64,000 nucleotides of DNA from Paenibacillus sp. cl123 (GTDB lineage Bacteria > Bacillota > Bacilli > Paenibacillales > NBRC-103111), in the NCBI RefSeq assembly GCF_900101595.1, contig NZ_FMYY01000004.1, positions 1 to 64,000 of the forward strand, read 5' to 3'. Shown piece by piece: positions 35,064-44,835 of the stretch. Position 1 is the stretch's first letter, and every line of letters starts with the position of its first letter. The notes beneath the pieces are model-generated. The model did not search any database, had not been told where the DNA came from, and was given only the letters and a program-made list of their open reading frames with translations. Both the position numbers and the translations under genes were made by a program.

Positions 35064-36390
35064 GGATTACTTGTCTCAGGAGGAAATTGACGCTTTGCTG
35101 AGACAGTCTTCGGAGAGCAGCGGATCTGACGGTTCGGATTATTCGGGCGCAATGACTCCCATGGTGGAGGATTATCTGTCGCCGCTTGAGCAGGATGCGC
35201 TCGGCGAGATTGGGAATATCACTTTCGGCAGCGCCGCGACGGCTTTGTCAACGCTGCTCGGCAAAAAGGTGGATATCACAACTCCCAAGGTATCGGTTAT
35301 TGCCAGAACGGATCTGGTCAAGGAATTTCCGAAGCCGCATGTGGCTGTGCATGTCGATTATGTCGATGGCTTCCATGGCATTAATCTACTCGTCATCAAG
35401 ACACGCGACGCCCAGGTGATCGCCGATCTGATGATGGGCGGAGACGGGACCGGTCAGAACATGGAACTGTCCGAAATCCATATCAGCGCCGTCCAGGAAG
35501 CGATGAACCAGATGATGGGTTCCTCGGCGACGTCCATGTCGACCATCTTCAACCGGTTCGTTAATATCTCCCCGCCAGGCATTGATATTATGGACCTTGC
35601 GGAGGGAGGCGATTCGGCGAGCATTCCGCAGGAAGATGTGTTTATTAAAATTTCGTTCCGCTTAACGATAGGCGATTTGATCGACTCGACAATTATGCAG
35701 CTTCTGCCCGTAGGGTTCGCGAGGGATATGGTCTCTATTCTGATGGGAGGCACGGAGATGTCGGAGACGGCGCCTCCGCCGGCGCAGGCGCCATCGGCCC
35801 CATCGGCTCCCGCACCATCGGCTCCGGCCGCTTCAGTTCCTTACCAGCAGGACCCGTATCAGCAGCCGCCGATGCAGCAGCCGATGTATCAGCCAGATCC
35901 GTATCAGCAGCCGCATCCCGGCTACCAGCAGCCGATGTATCAAGAGCCGCCGATGCAGCATCCCGGCTACCAGCAGCCGATGTACCAGCAACCGATGTAT
36001 CAGCAGCCGCCGGCTTACCCGCCGCCGCAGCCAGCTAACTACGGAACGCCGACGGGCCGCAATGTGAATGTGCAGCCGGCGCAGTTCTCCAACTTCTCTC
36101 CATCTCAGCTGTCGCCTGCTGAGGATACGAACTTGAACCTGCTCCTTGACATTCCGCTTAAGGTGACGGTCGAGCTCGGCCGCACGCACAAGGTGATCAA
36201 AGATATTCTGGAGCTGTCCCAAGGCTCGATCATCGAGCTGGACAAGCTTGCCGGCGAACCCGTCGATATTTTGGTCAACAACAAGCTGATTGCCAAAGGC
36301 GAAGTCGTCGTCATCGATGAAAACTTCGGTGTTCGCGTGACAGATATCGTCAACCAGTGGGACCGCATTCAAAAACTGCAGCAATACTAA
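35053..36390 (+). CDS. fliY: Flagellar motor switch phosphatase FliY
   Basis: A 445-residue C-ring protein that also dephosphorylates CheY-P. The N-terminal LSQEEIDALLRQS resembles the CheY-binding peptide of FliM. A CheC-like domain holds two phosphatase centres (EIGN in LGEIGNITFGS; EAMN in VQEAMNQMMGSS). The C-terminal FliN domain (about 360-440) has TVELGRTHKVIKDILELSQGS. Between them, about residues 264-330, is an unusual Pro-Gln-Tyr-rich linker of PYQQP/MYQQP-like units. B. subtilis FliY is shorter (378 residues), the difference being mainly this linker. Confidence 0.93.
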   Translation: MTNKDYLSQEEIDALLRQSSESSGSDGSDYSGAMTPMVEDYLSPLEQDALGEIGNITFGSAATALSTLLGKKVDITTPKVSVIARTDLVKEFPKPHVAVHVDYVDGFHGINLLVIKTRDAQVIADLMMGGDGTGQNMELSEIHISAVQEAMNQMMGSSATSMSTIFNRFVNISPPGIDIMDLAEGGDSASIPQEDVFIKISFRLTIGDLIDSTIMQLLPVGFARDMVSILMGGTEMSETAPPPAQAPSAPSAPAPSAPAASVPYQQDPYQQPPMQQPMYQPDPYQQPHPGYQQPMYQEPPMQHPGYQQPMYQQPMYQQPPAYPPPQPANYGTPTGRNVNVQPAQFSNFSPSQLSPAEDTNLNLLLDIPLKVTVELGRTHKVIKDILELSQGSIIELDKLAGEPVDILVNNKLIAKGEVVVIDENFGVRVTDIVNQWDRIQKLQQY

Positions 36391-36420
36391 ACTACACCTT
36401 ACTAGGAGGACTTGAGACCC

Positions 36421-36783
36421 ATGGCAAACCGAATTTTGATTGTAGACGATGCAGCATTTATGAGAATGATGATTCGTGACATTTTGACGAAAAACGGTTA
36501 TGAAGTAGTAGGCGAAGGAAATGACGGAGCTCAGGCGATTGAAAAGTTCAAGGAACTTCGCCCCGACTTGATTACGATGGATATTACGATGCCGGAGATG
36601 GACGGAATTCAAGCGCTGAAGGAAATCAAGAAAATCGATGCGAACGCGAAGGTTATCATGTGTTCCGCGATGGGACAGCAAGCGATGGTTATCGACGCGA
36701 TCCAGGCTGGCGCCAAGGACTTTATCGTCAAGCCTTTCCAGGCTGACCGCGTTATCGAAGCTATCAAAAAGACGCTTGGCTAA
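36421..36783 (+). CDS. cheY: Chemotaxis response regulator CheY
   Basis: A 120-residue single-domain receiver. Phosphoacceptor Asp54 is in MDITMPEMDG, with Asp9/Asp10 near the N-terminus and Lys in VKPF. CheA phosphorylates it and it then binds FliM to change motor rotation. The ATG at 36421 after AGGAGGACTT gives MANRILIVDDAAFM; three extra upstream codons are not used. Confidence 0.97.
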   Translation: MANRILIVDDAAFMRMMIRDILTKNGYEVVGEGNDGAQAIEKFKELRPDLITMDITMPEMDGIQALKEIKKIDANAKVIMCSAMGQQAMVIDAIQAGAKDFIVKPFQADRVIEAIKKTLG

Positions 36784-36858
36784 TCAGCTAAGCGTTCTGC
36801 GCCCTTCCGGCATCGGGCAGCTCCAAGACTTTCACACCAATGGAAAGGAATGTGTTCA

Positions 36859-37491
36859 GTGAAGAAATTCGCAACCAAGACGATGCTTGCCGTATTCGCC
36901 GCATGGATACAGACCGTAGTGTTTGCTGCTGTTTGTTACGGGGAAGCGGGAACGAAGGAGCCGGGTTCGAGTCCTTTTGACTCTCCCGATTCCTTGTATT
37001 CGTCAGGGGACACCTTCGGCATGGTCGTGAAGGTCATCTTTTTTCTTATCGTTATTATCGTCATTTTCTTCGTGATAATGAAGATCATTTCCCAAAAAAG
37101 CAAGATCCTGTCCGGACGGTCCATCCGATCTTTGGGCGGACTGCCGCTGGGGCCGAATAAATCCATCCAGGTGGTGGAGATCGGTAGATCGCTTTACATC
37201 ATTGGCGTCGGGGACAATGTGCAGCTGCTTGAGAAGATCGCGGATGAGCAGGAAGTAGCCATCATCACCGAGTCTATGGCGGCCGGTACAGCTTTCTCCG
37301 GCCCGACTCTGCAGTCGGTTGGGGAATGGCTGAAGAACCGCCGCCAGAAGCCCGAGATGGAGGAGGAGCTGGACAGCGCGAATCCGTCCTTCCAGCATGT
37401 GTTTCAAAACAAGATGACCGAGCGCAAGAGATTGATGGAGGAACTGCTCCAGAAGGAACCTGATTCAGATGGGTTGAAGGATAAGTCATGA
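36859..37491 (+). CDS. fliO: Flagellar biosynthesis protein FliO/FliZ
   Basis: A 210-residue membrane protein with an N-terminal signal-like segment (about 4-28) and a second membrane helix (about 55-75), followed by the FliO cytoplasmic domain (LGGLPLGPNKSIQVVEIGRSLYIIGVGDNVQLLEKI). FliO helps assemble the FliPQR export gate. The GTG at 36859 is preferred over the ATG at 36850, which overlaps the AAAGGA site. It overlaps fliP by 4 bases. Confidence 0.9.
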   Translation: MKKFATKTMLAVFAAWIQTVVFAAVCYGEAGTKEPGSSPFDSPDSLYSSGDTFGMVVKVIFFLIVIIVIFFVIMKIISQKSKILSGRSIRSLGGLPLGPNKSIQVVEIGRSLYIIGVGDNVQLLEKIADEQEVAIITESMAAGTAFSGPTLQSVGEWLKNRRQKPEMEEELDSANPSFQHVFQNKMTERKRLMEELLQKEPDSDGLKDKS

Positions 37492-38249
37492 ACAAGTGGA
37501 TCAAACCTGTAGTCCTGCTGTTTGTCGTCTGGCTGCTCGCATACCCGGGCGGACAAGCTTTCGCCGCCGACCCGATACCGGGTATTAATATCGATATCGG
37601 AGGGACAAGCGATCCCGGAAGCGGCTCCGGCACAGTCACCATCCTGCTCTTGATTACGATTTTGAGCATCGCTCCGGCGATACTTGTCATGATGACGAGC
37701 TTCACACGCATCATTATCGTGCTGGGCTTTGTGCGGACTTCGCTGGGTACTCAGCAGATGCCGCCCAATCAAGTGCTGATCGGCCTTGCTTTGTTCCTAA
37801 CCTTCTTCATCATGGCTCCTACGTTCGGCGAGCTTAACACGCAGGCGTTCCAGCCGTACAGCAAGGGCGAGATTACTCAGACCGTAGCGCTCGAGAGAGC
37901 TTCGCTCACGATGAAGGAGTTTATGTTCAAGCATACCCGCCAGAAGGATCTGAAGCTGTTTCTCGATTATACGCAGGCGCCTCCGCCCAGCGGGGTGGCG
38001 GACACGCCTCTGACGGCGCTTGTGCCGGCTTACGCGATCAGCGAGCTTAAGACGGCCTTTCAGATGGGCTTTATGATCTTCATTCCTTTTCTGGTCATCG
38101 ATATGGTCATTGCAAGCACGCTGATGGCCATGGGGATGATGATGCTGCCTCCGGTCATGATCTCGCTGCCGTTCAAAATCCTGCTGTTTATTCTGGTTGA
38201 CGGCTGGTACTTGGTCGTACGATCTCTGCTGCTTAGCTATAATTCGTAA
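37488..38249 (+). CDS. fliP: Flagellar export gate protein FliP
   Basis: A 253-residue export-gate protein with a cleavable-type N-terminal signal and four further membrane helices. The signatures FTRIIIVLGFVRTSLGTQQMPPNQVLIGLALFLT (family) and PAYAISELKTAFQMGF are visible. FliP5-FliQ4-FliR1 form the gate. Confidence 0.97.
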   Translation: MNKWIKPVVLLFVVWLLAYPGGQAFAADPIPGINIDIGGTSDPGSGSGTVTILLLITILSIAPAILVMMTSFTRIIIVLGFVRTSLGTQQMPPNQVLIGLALFLTFFIMAPTFGELNTQAFQPYSKGEITQTVALERASLTMKEFMFKHTRQKDLKLFLDYTQAPPPSGVADTPLTALVPAYAISELKTAFQMGFMIFIPFLVIDMVIASTLMAMGMMMLPPVMISLPFKILLFILVDGWYLVVRSLLLSYNS

Positions 38250-38271
38250 CCGGACAAGGAGGGATCTTGCA

Positions 38272-38541
38272 TTGAGTACGGAGTTTATTATCCGGTTGGC
38301 CGGCGAGGCTGTATATACGACACTGAAGGCCAGCGCTCCGATGATGGTGATCGCCCTTGTCGCCGGCTTGGTTATCAGCATATTTCAGGCAACTACGCAG
38401 ATTCAGGAGCAGACACTGGCATTTGTGCCCAAAATCGTGCTGGTGCTGTTGTCAATCCTTGTATTTGGCCCATGGATTTTGAACACGCTGGTAGATTTTA
38501 CGTACAACCTGATGAACAATCTATACAAATTCGTAGGGTAG
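38272..38541 (+). CDS. fliQ: Flagellar export gate protein FliQ
   Basis: An 89-residue, two-helix membrane protein, the standard FliQ size. The TTG at 38272 after AAGGAGGGA is chosen; a longer frame upstream lies inside fliP. TLKASAPMMVIALVAGLVISIFQA is the first helix with the conserved QATTQIQEQTL turn. Confidence 0.95.
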   Translation: MSTEFIIRLAGEAVYTTLKASAPMMVIALVAGLVISIFQATTQIQEQTLAFVPKIVLVLLSILVFGPWILNTLVDFTYNLMNNLYKFVG

Positions 38542-38550
38542 GCCCGGGAG

Positions 38551-39333
38551 ATGGAATGGATATTATCCTACTTTCCAGCGTATATGCTCGTATTCTGCCG
38601 GGTAACCTCTTTCTTTCTGGTGGCACCGATCTTCTCGGCGCGCAATGTGCCCGCCCAGCTTAAGCTGGGGTTGTCGTTCTTTATAGCGCTTATTGCTTTC
38701 AGCGGGGCGGGAGCCGAGGCGGGCGTCGTGCTGGACGGCCTGTACATTCTGGCGATCGTTCGCGAAATTTTGGTCGGCTTATGTCTGGGCTTCATCGCTT
38801 ATCTGTTCTTCACGGTCGTTCAGATCGCGGGAGCGTTCATTGATATTCAGATGGGGTTCGGTATTGCGAACGTCATCGATCCGATGACAGGCATGCAAAG
38901 CCCGGTGATCGGCAATTTGAAGTTTATGATCGCGACGCTGCTGTTTCTGACGTTGAACGGTCATCTTTATTTGCTGGAAGCGATTATGCGAAGCTATGAG
39001 TGGGTACCGCTGTCCAATGATTTGTTTGCCAGAATGTATGGCGGGCAAATTTCCGATTTTATCGTAAAAACGTTTTCGGAAGTGTTTGCGCTCAGCTTTC
39101 AGATGGCGGCTCCGCTGGTCGTGGCGATGTTTCTCACCGATGTCGGGCTTGGATTGCTCGCGCGGGTATCGCCCCAGTTCAATATTTTTGTCATCGGGCT
39201 GCCGCTTAAAATTTTGCTGGGACTGCTGATGCTTGTGTTGCTGTTCCCTGGCTATGAGCAATTGTTTATTCATATTTTCGCCGAGATGATGGACACGACG
39301 AAAAGCTTCTTCGGCTTGTTCCAGAATGGATAG
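38551..39333 (+). CDS. fliR: Flagellar export gate protein FliR
   Basis: A 260-residue membrane protein with about six helices that completes the FliPQR gate. The motif FCRVTSFFLVAPIFSARNVPAQLKLGLSF is typical. It lies 9 bases after fliQ and 11 bases before flhB. Confidence 0.96.
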   Translation: MEWILSYFPAYMLVFCRVTSFFLVAPIFSARNVPAQLKLGLSFFIALIAFSGAGAEAGVVLDGLYILAIVREILVGLCLGFIAYLFFTVVQIAGAFIDIQMGFGIANVIDPMTGMQSPVIGNLKFMIATLLFLTLNGHLYLLEAIMRSYEWVPLSNDLFARMYGGQISDFIVKTFSEVFALSFQMAAPLVVAMFLTDVGLGLLARVSPQFNIFVIGLPLKILLGLLMLVLLFPGYEQLFIHIFAEMMDTTKSFFGLFQNG

Positions 39334-39344
39334 GAGGGACGGAC

Positions 39345-40442
39345 GTGGGAAAACCGGCATATCGATTGCAGCTTGATCTTCAACTGTTTGCCGGGGAGAA
39401 GACGGAGCCCGCGACGCCCAAGAAAAAGCAGGAGGCCAGAAAAAAGGGTCAGGTAGCCAAAAGCATGGATTTGCCGGCCGCCTTCATCCTGTTTTTCTCC
39501 TTCCTTTCCTTTTTCGCCTTCGGCGGTTTTATGAAAACTCATCTCGTCGGCATGTTCCGCTCGATCTACACCGACTTCCTGCTACTGGATGTCACGGCGG
39601 ACAACGTGATGGTTTTATTCGAAAAGCTGGGCTTGCAAATTTTGCTGATCGTAGGTCCGATTTTCCTGATCTCCGTGCTTATCGCCATTGCCGGCAATTA
39701 TATGCAGATCGGGTTTCTCGTAACCGGCGATCCGCTGATGATGAAGTTCAACAAGATCAACCCGATCGAAGGCGCCAAAAAGCTGTTCTCCATGCGGGCG
39801 GTCGTTGATTTTCTCAAATCATTGCTCAAAATGTCGATTATCGGGTACATCGTCTACTCGACGCTGATGGGAGAACGGGAGCACATCATGCAGCTCGCCC
39901 ATCTGCCGCTGGAGGAGATTATGGCGTTTACGGCGTCTCTGACGCTGATGCTCGGCGTGAAGATCGGGGCTGTGCTGATCGTGCTGGCCGTGCTGGACTA
40001 TATGTACCAGAAGTATGAGCATGAGAAAAGCCTGAAGATGTCCAAGCAGGATATTAAAGACGAGTATAAGAAATCGGAGGGCGATCCTCTGATCAAAGGC
40101 AAAATCAGAGAGAAACAGCGCCGGATGGCTCTGCAGCGGATGATGCAGGATGTGCCGAAGGCCGATGTGGTCATTACGAATCCGACGCACTTCGCGGTAG
40201 CTCTGCAATATGACGGAACGAAGATGCAGGCGCCTACCGTTATCGCCAAAGGCTCCGACTATGTCGCGCTCAAGATCAAGCAGGTGGCCAAGGAGCATGG
40301 CGTGACAACGATCGAAAACAAACCGCTCGCCCGCGCTTTATACGCTCAGGTGGAAATCGGAGAGGCGATTCCCGCCGACATGTTTCAGGCCGTGGCTGAA
40401 GTATTGGCATATGTGTACAAGCTGAAAGGCAAAGCCAACTAA
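39345..40442 (+). CDS. flhB: Flagellar export switch protein FlhB
   Basis: A 365-residue export apparatus protein with four membrane helices and a cytoplasmic C-terminal domain that autocleaves at NPTH (seen in VVITNPTHFAVALQYD). Cleavage and FliK contact change substrate specificity from hook to filament. It starts with GTG after GGAGGGACG. Its C-terminal fragment is the closest relative in the window of the small protein at 9150. Confidence 0.97.
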   Translation: MGKPAYRLQLDLQLFAGEKTEPATPKKKQEARKKGQVAKSMDLPAAFILFFSFLSFFAFGGFMKTHLVGMFRSIYTDFLLLDVTADNVMVLFEKLGLQILLIVGPIFLISVLIAIAGNYMQIGFLVTGDPLMMKFNKINPIEGAKKLFSMRAVVDFLKSLLKMSIIGYIVYSTLMGEREHIMQLAHLPLEEIMAFTASLTLMLGVKIGAVLIVLAVLDYMYQKYEHEKSLKMSKQDIKDEYKKSEGDPLIKGKIREKQRRMALQRMMQDVPKADVVITNPTHFAVALQYDGTKMQAPTVIAKGSDYVALKIKQVAKEHGVTTIENKPLARALYAQVEIGEAIPADMFQAVAEVLAYVYKLKGKAN

Positions 40443-40483
40443 GAAGCGCTTAACGCTGATATTGGGGAAAGGGGGCACCGGCT

Positions 40484-42517
40484 TTGAAAACTAGAGATTT
40501 TGTCGTTCTGATCGGCATAATCGGCATCATTCTTATGATGGTCGTTCCGCTCCCGATATGGCTGCTGGATTTTCTGCTCATTATGAACATTACGCTGGCC
40601 CTGATGATTATCCTTGTGGGGATGAATACGACCGATGCCTTGCAATTTTCGATCTTTCCATCCTTGCTGCTCATTACAACCTTGTTCAGACTTGCATTGA
40701 ACGTCTCAACAACTCGTAATATCCTGGCTCACGCGGATGCCGGTAATGTGGTCGAAACCTTTGGTTCATTCGTCGCGGCGGGCAACCTGGTTGTCGGTTT
40801 CGTCGTGTTTATCATTCTCGTACTCGTACAATTTATCGTTATTACCAAAGGTTCCGAGCGCGTTGCCGAAGTAGCGGCAAGATTTACACTCGACGCCATG
40901 CCGGGTAAGCAGATGAGTATAGATGCGGACCTGAACGCAGGCATGATCAATGAACAGCAGGCGAAGGAGCGGCGCGAGAAAATTTCCCGTGAGGCCGATT
41001 TCTACGGCGCGATGGACGGGGCCAGCAAATTCGTCAAAGGCGATGCGATCGCAGGCATCATCATGCTCTTGATCAATATAGTCGGCGGTCTGATCATCGG
41101 GGTCGCCATGAAAGGGATGAGCTTTGCCGAAGCGGGGGAGAAATACTCGATCATGACGATCGGGGACGGCCTCGTTAGCCAAATTCCGGCCCTGCTTATT
41201 TCGACCGCAGCAGGTATTATCGTAACCCGCGCCGCCTCGGATGGCAATCTGGCGCATGATTTGGCCGGCCAGCTGCTCTCCTATCCAAAGCTGCTCTACA
41301 TTGCGGCCGGAACGGTCATGGCCCTCGGACTATTTACGCCGATTCATTTCTGGACAACGTTCCCGATTGCGGCACTGCTTGCGTTCGCGGCCTACAGGAT
41401 GACGCAGACGATGCAGCGGAAGCAGGCGGAAGAGGTACAAATGGAGGAGGAGCAGCAGATCGAGGAAGTGAGAAGTCCGGAGAGCGTCATCAGCTTGCTT
41501 AATGTCGACCCGATCGAATTCGAGTTCGGCTACGGGCTTATCCCGCTGGCCGATACGCAGCAGGGAGGCGATCTGCTTGACCGGATCATTCTGATCCGCA
41601 GACAGTGCGCGCTGGAGCTTGGGGTTGTGGTGCCGGTTATCCGGATCAGGGACAATATTCAGCTCAGACCCAATGAATATATCATTAAAATCAAAGGCAA
41701 CATCGTGGCGCGCGGCGACCTGCTGCTCGGTCATTATCTGGCTATGAGTCCGGGCTTTGACGACGATTCGATCACTGGGATCGATACGCTGGAGCCGGCC
41801 TTCGGCCTCCCGGCGTTATGGATCGACGAGCCGACGAAGGAGCGGGCCGAGCTGTCGGGCTACACGGTCGTCGACCCGCCGTCTGTCGTCGCCACGCATC
41901 TGACGGAGATTATCAAGAAGCATGCTCATGAGCTGCTCGGCCGTCAGGAAACCAAGTCGCTTATCGAGAATGTGAAGGAAAGCTATCCGGCTCTGGTGGA
42001 CGAGCTGATCCCGAACGTGCTTTCGCTCGGGGATGTGCAGAAGGTGCTGGTCAAGCTGCTTCGGGAGAAAATTTCGGTCCGCGATCTCGTGACGATTCTC
42101 GAAACGCTGGCCGATTACGGGACTTACACGAAGGACCCCGATATATTGACCGAATATGTGCGTCAAGCGTTGTCTCGTCAGATCACGCAGCAGTACACGA
42201 CGAGCGGGGATTCGCTCAAGGTGATTACGGTAGGGCCGAATCTGGAGAAGAAAATCGCGGAGTCGGTGCAGCAGTCGGATCAGGGCAGCTATTTGTCCAT
42301 GGACCCGACTTCCACTCAAGTCATCTACCAGCGGGTGACCGATCAGGTGACGAAGCTGCTTCAGGCGGGGCAGCAGCCCATCGTGTTGACTTCACCGACA
42401 ATCCGCATGTATTTGCGGCAGCTGCTGGAGCGGACGATGCAGGATATCCCGGTATTGTCCTACAGTGAGCTTGAGCCCAGTGTGGAAATTCAGAGCATGG
42501 GGGTCGTTAACTTATGA
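40484..42517 (+). CDS. flhA: Flagellar export protein FlhA
   Basis: A 677-residue export component with about eight N-terminal membrane helices (to about residue 325) and a large cytoplasmic domain that docks chaperone-substrate complexes. The FHIPEP-family region, DADLNAGMINEQQAKERREKI, is in the loop between helices. It starts with TTG after GGGGAAAGGGGG and overlaps flhF by 4 bases. Confidence 0.97.
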   Translation: MKTRDFVVLIGIIGIILMMVVPLPIWLLDFLLIMNITLALMIILVGMNTTDALQFSIFPSLLLITTLFRLALNVSTTRNILAHADAGNVVETFGSFVAAGNLVVGFVVFIILVLVQFIVITKGSERVAEVAARFTLDAMPGKQMSIDADLNAGMINEQQAKERREKISREADFYGAMDGASKFVKGDAIAGIIMLLINIVGGLIIGVAMKGMSFAEAGEKYSIMTIGDGLVSQIPALLISTAAGIIVTRAASDGNLAHDLAGQLLSYPKLLYIAAGTVMALGLFTPIHFWTTFPIAALLAFAAYRMTQTMQRKQAEEVQMEEEQQIEEVRSPESVISLLNVDPIEFEFGYGLIPLADTQQGGDLLDRIILIRRQCALELGVVVPVIRIRDNIQLRPNEYIIKIKGNIVARGDLLLGHYLAMSPGFDDDSITGIDTLEPAFGLPALWIDEPTKERAELSGYTVVDPPSVVATHLTEIIKKHAHELLGRQETKSLIENVKESYPALVDELIPNVLSLGDVQKVLVKLLREKISVRDLVTILETLADYGTYTKDPDILTEYVRQALSRQITQQYTTSGDSLKVITVGPNLEKKIAESVQQSDQGSYLSMDPTSTQVIYQRVTDQVTKLLQAGQQPIVLTSPTIRMYLRQLLERTMQDIPVLSYSELEPSVEIQSMGVVNL

Positions 42518-43890
42518 GGGTGAAACGATACGTGGTTGATTCGATGCCGGATGCTCTGCAGAAAATCCGCAGCGATCTTGGCAAGGATGCTGTTATCATC
42601 AACACGAAAGAGGTTCGTTCCGGCGGATTTCTGGGCTTGTTCTCCAAGAAGAAAATAGAAGTCATTGCCGCGATGGATAATAGCGCGCCAACGCCAACGA
42701 CGGCGCCGGTGCCGTCCGGCAAGTCGCAGGAACCCGTATCTGCTTCCCGGCAGCAGGCGGCTTCGCCGTCATCGTTCGGGGGAGTGTCGACCGCGGCGAA
42801 GCCCGCCGCGGCTGCCGCCTACGGGGCTCAAGCCGTGCAGACTCCTCCCGCAGCTCAGCCTGCGTCATCTGCCGCAGCCCGGGAAGAGAAGCTGTCGCTC
42901 GCCTTTCCCGAGGTGCCGGACGTATTCCCGCCAGCTCCTCCGGCCAAGGCGCCGGCAGCGCCGCGGGAAACTCCGCTCGAGCGTTCGCAGGCCGCCGGCG
43001 TGACGCGCGCGAAGGAAGACCTGCTGATGGACGAGATCAAGCAGATGAAGGAAATGATGCTCAAGCTTTCCTTGCGTTCGGGCCCTGCCGAAGAGCCTAA
43101 TCCGAGCTTGGAGCGTTACGAGCGCTTGCTGCTGGATCAAGAGATCGATCCCCAGCTTGTCAGGCAGCTGCTCGCTGGGGTAGCTGAGGAGGCCGAGCGT
43201 GAGGAGGCTGAGCTGGACGATGCCTTTGCGAGGCAATCGCTGCAACGTCAGCTGTCCGCTCTGCTGGGCGGCGGCGGAGGGAAGGCGATTGCGCCCGACA
43301 CGCGGATCGCGCATTTTGTGGGGCCTACCGGGGTGGGCAAAACGACTACCATCGCCAAGCTGGCCGCGGAGCAGGTGCTTAAGCATCAGCGCAAGGTAGG
43401 CTTTATTACATCCGATACTTACCGGATAGCCGCGGTGGAACAGCTCAAAACATACGGAACGATCCTGAATGTGCCGCTTGAGGTGGTGTTTTCTCCGCTC
43501 GATCTGAACAAGGCGTTTGAGAATTTGAAGGACTGCGATCTGATCTTTATGGATACGGCCGGCCGCAATTTCCGCAATGAAATGTATGTGTCCGAGCTGA
43601 ATGCGCTGCTGCGGACGAGCGGCAAGAGCGAAACGTTCCTCGTGCTGAGCCTGACGACCAAGTACAAGGACATGAAGGCGATCACCGGAAATTTCCACAA
43701 ATTCAAGCTCAACAAGGTACTGTTCACCAAAATGGATGAGACGGACTCCTACGGTGCTATCGTGAATCTTGTACATGATTTCGGATTGCAGCCTTCGTAT
43801 ATCGCCAATGGACAAAGCGTGCCGGATGACATAAGTATTCTGCAAGAACAGCACATCATCGATCTGATTTTGGAGGACCGAGAACCATGA
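42514..43890 (+). CDS. flhF: Flagellar biosynthesis SRP-like GTPase FlhF
   Basis: A 458-residue signal-recognition-particle-type GTPase that sets flagellar position and number. A basic N-terminal B domain (MRVKRYVVDSMPDALQKIRSDLGKDAVII) is followed by an Ala/Pro-rich linker (about 55-165) and the NG domain with P-loop GPTGVGKTT from residue 270 and DTAGR. It overlaps flhG by 4 bases. Confidence 0.96.
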   Translation: MRVKRYVVDSMPDALQKIRSDLGKDAVIINTKEVRSGGFLGLFSKKKIEVIAAMDNSAPTPTTAPVPSGKSQEPVSASRQQAASPSSFGGVSTAAKPAAAAAYGAQAVQTPPAAQPASSAAAREEKLSLAFPEVPDVFPPAPPAKAPAAPRETPLERSQAAGVTRAKEDLLMDEIKQMKEMMLKLSLRSGPAEEPNPSLERYERLLLDQEIDPQLVRQLLAGVAEEAEREEAELDDAFARQSLQRQLSALLGGGGGKAIAPDTRIAHFVGPTGVGKTTTIAKLAAEQVLKHQRKVGFITSDTYRIAAVEQLKTYGTILNVPLEVVFSPLDLNKAFENLKDCDLIFMDTAGRNFRNEMYVSELNALLRTSGKSETFLVLSLTTKYKDMKAITGNFHKFKLNKVLFTKMDETDSYGAIVNLVHDFGLQPSYIANGQSVPDDISILQEQHIIDLILEDREP

Positions 43891-44762
43891 GCGACCAGGC
43901 ACAAGAACTTCGGAATCTGATTAAACACCAGAGTGCCGTGCAAGGAGAGAGACCGACCCGCATCATTACGGTAACGAGCGGCAAGGGAGGGGTGGGCAAG
44001 TCGAATTTCACCCTTAATTTTGCGCTCGCCTTGCAGCAGAAAGGGTTCAAGGTACTTATATTTGACGCAGACATCGGGCTTGCGAACATCGACGTGCTGA
44101 TGGGCGTCAGCTCTCCGTACAGCCTTTATCATCTGCTCAAGCGCGAAAAGACGGTGTGGGATATTATCAACACCGGACCGCAAGGCCTGCAGTTTATTGC
44201 CGGAGGGTCGGGTTTCAACGATCTGATCAGGCTGTCGGAAGAACAGCTCGATTATTTCGCCGAGCAGGTCGGGCAGCTGAACGGTCATGTGGATTTCATC
44301 CTGTTCGATACGGGGGCGGGCTTATCCAAAGAAACGTTAAAGTTTATTTTGGCGGCCCAGGAAACGATCGTCGTTACAACGCCGGAGCCGACCTCCATTA
44401 CGGACGCCTACGCCATTATCAAGATGGTGCATTCCATGGATTACGATGTGAAATTTCGTCTGGTGGTCAACCGGGTGCTGGATTGGAAGGAAGGCCGGCA
44501 AACGGCCGATAAAATCAGCATGGTGGCCAAACAGTTTATGAACCTCGACATCCCTACGATCGGTTATGTGATGGATGACAGTTCGGTGTCCAAGGCTGTG
44601 AGGAAGCAGGTTCCCTTTTCATTGGCATTCCCGGATTCGGCGGCAGCCAAATCGCTGAACGAGCTGACGCAGGACTTCCTGTCGAATCAGATGCCGGCCG
44701 AAAACCAGGGAGCCTCCGTGAAAGGCTTCCTGAACCGGATGATCCGCATGCTGAAGCCCTAG
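43887..44762 (+). CDS. flhG: MinD-like flagellar number regulator FlhG
   Basis: A 291-residue ParA/MinD-type ATPase (YlxH). The deviant Walker A GKGGVGKS begins near residue 32, and LIFDADIGLANIDVLMG and FDTGAGLS are the switch motifs. The N-terminal peptide (LRNLIKHQ) fits the FlhF-activating helix with a conserved glutamine. FlhG stimulates FlhF GTPase and binds C-ring parts. Confidence 0.95.
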   Translation: MSDQAQELRNLIKHQSAVQGERPTRIITVTSGKGGVGKSNFTLNFALALQQKGFKVLIFDADIGLANIDVLMGVSSPYSLYHLLKREKTVWDIINTGPQGLQFIAGGSGFNDLIRLSEEQLDYFAEQVGQLNGHVDFILFDTGAGLSKETLKFILAAQETIVVTTPEPTSITDAYAIIKMVHSMDYDVKFRLVVNRVLDWKEGRQTADKISMVAKQFMNLDIPTIGYVMDDSSVSKAVRKQVPFSLAFPDSAAAKSLNELTQDFLSNQMPAENQGASVKGFLNRMIRMLKP

Positions 44763-44835
44763 TAGGAACGATAAATGACTTCCCGGCGCGAATTAGCTTC
44801 TTCAGACCCGATTCACAACGTAGAGGAGTGGTACT

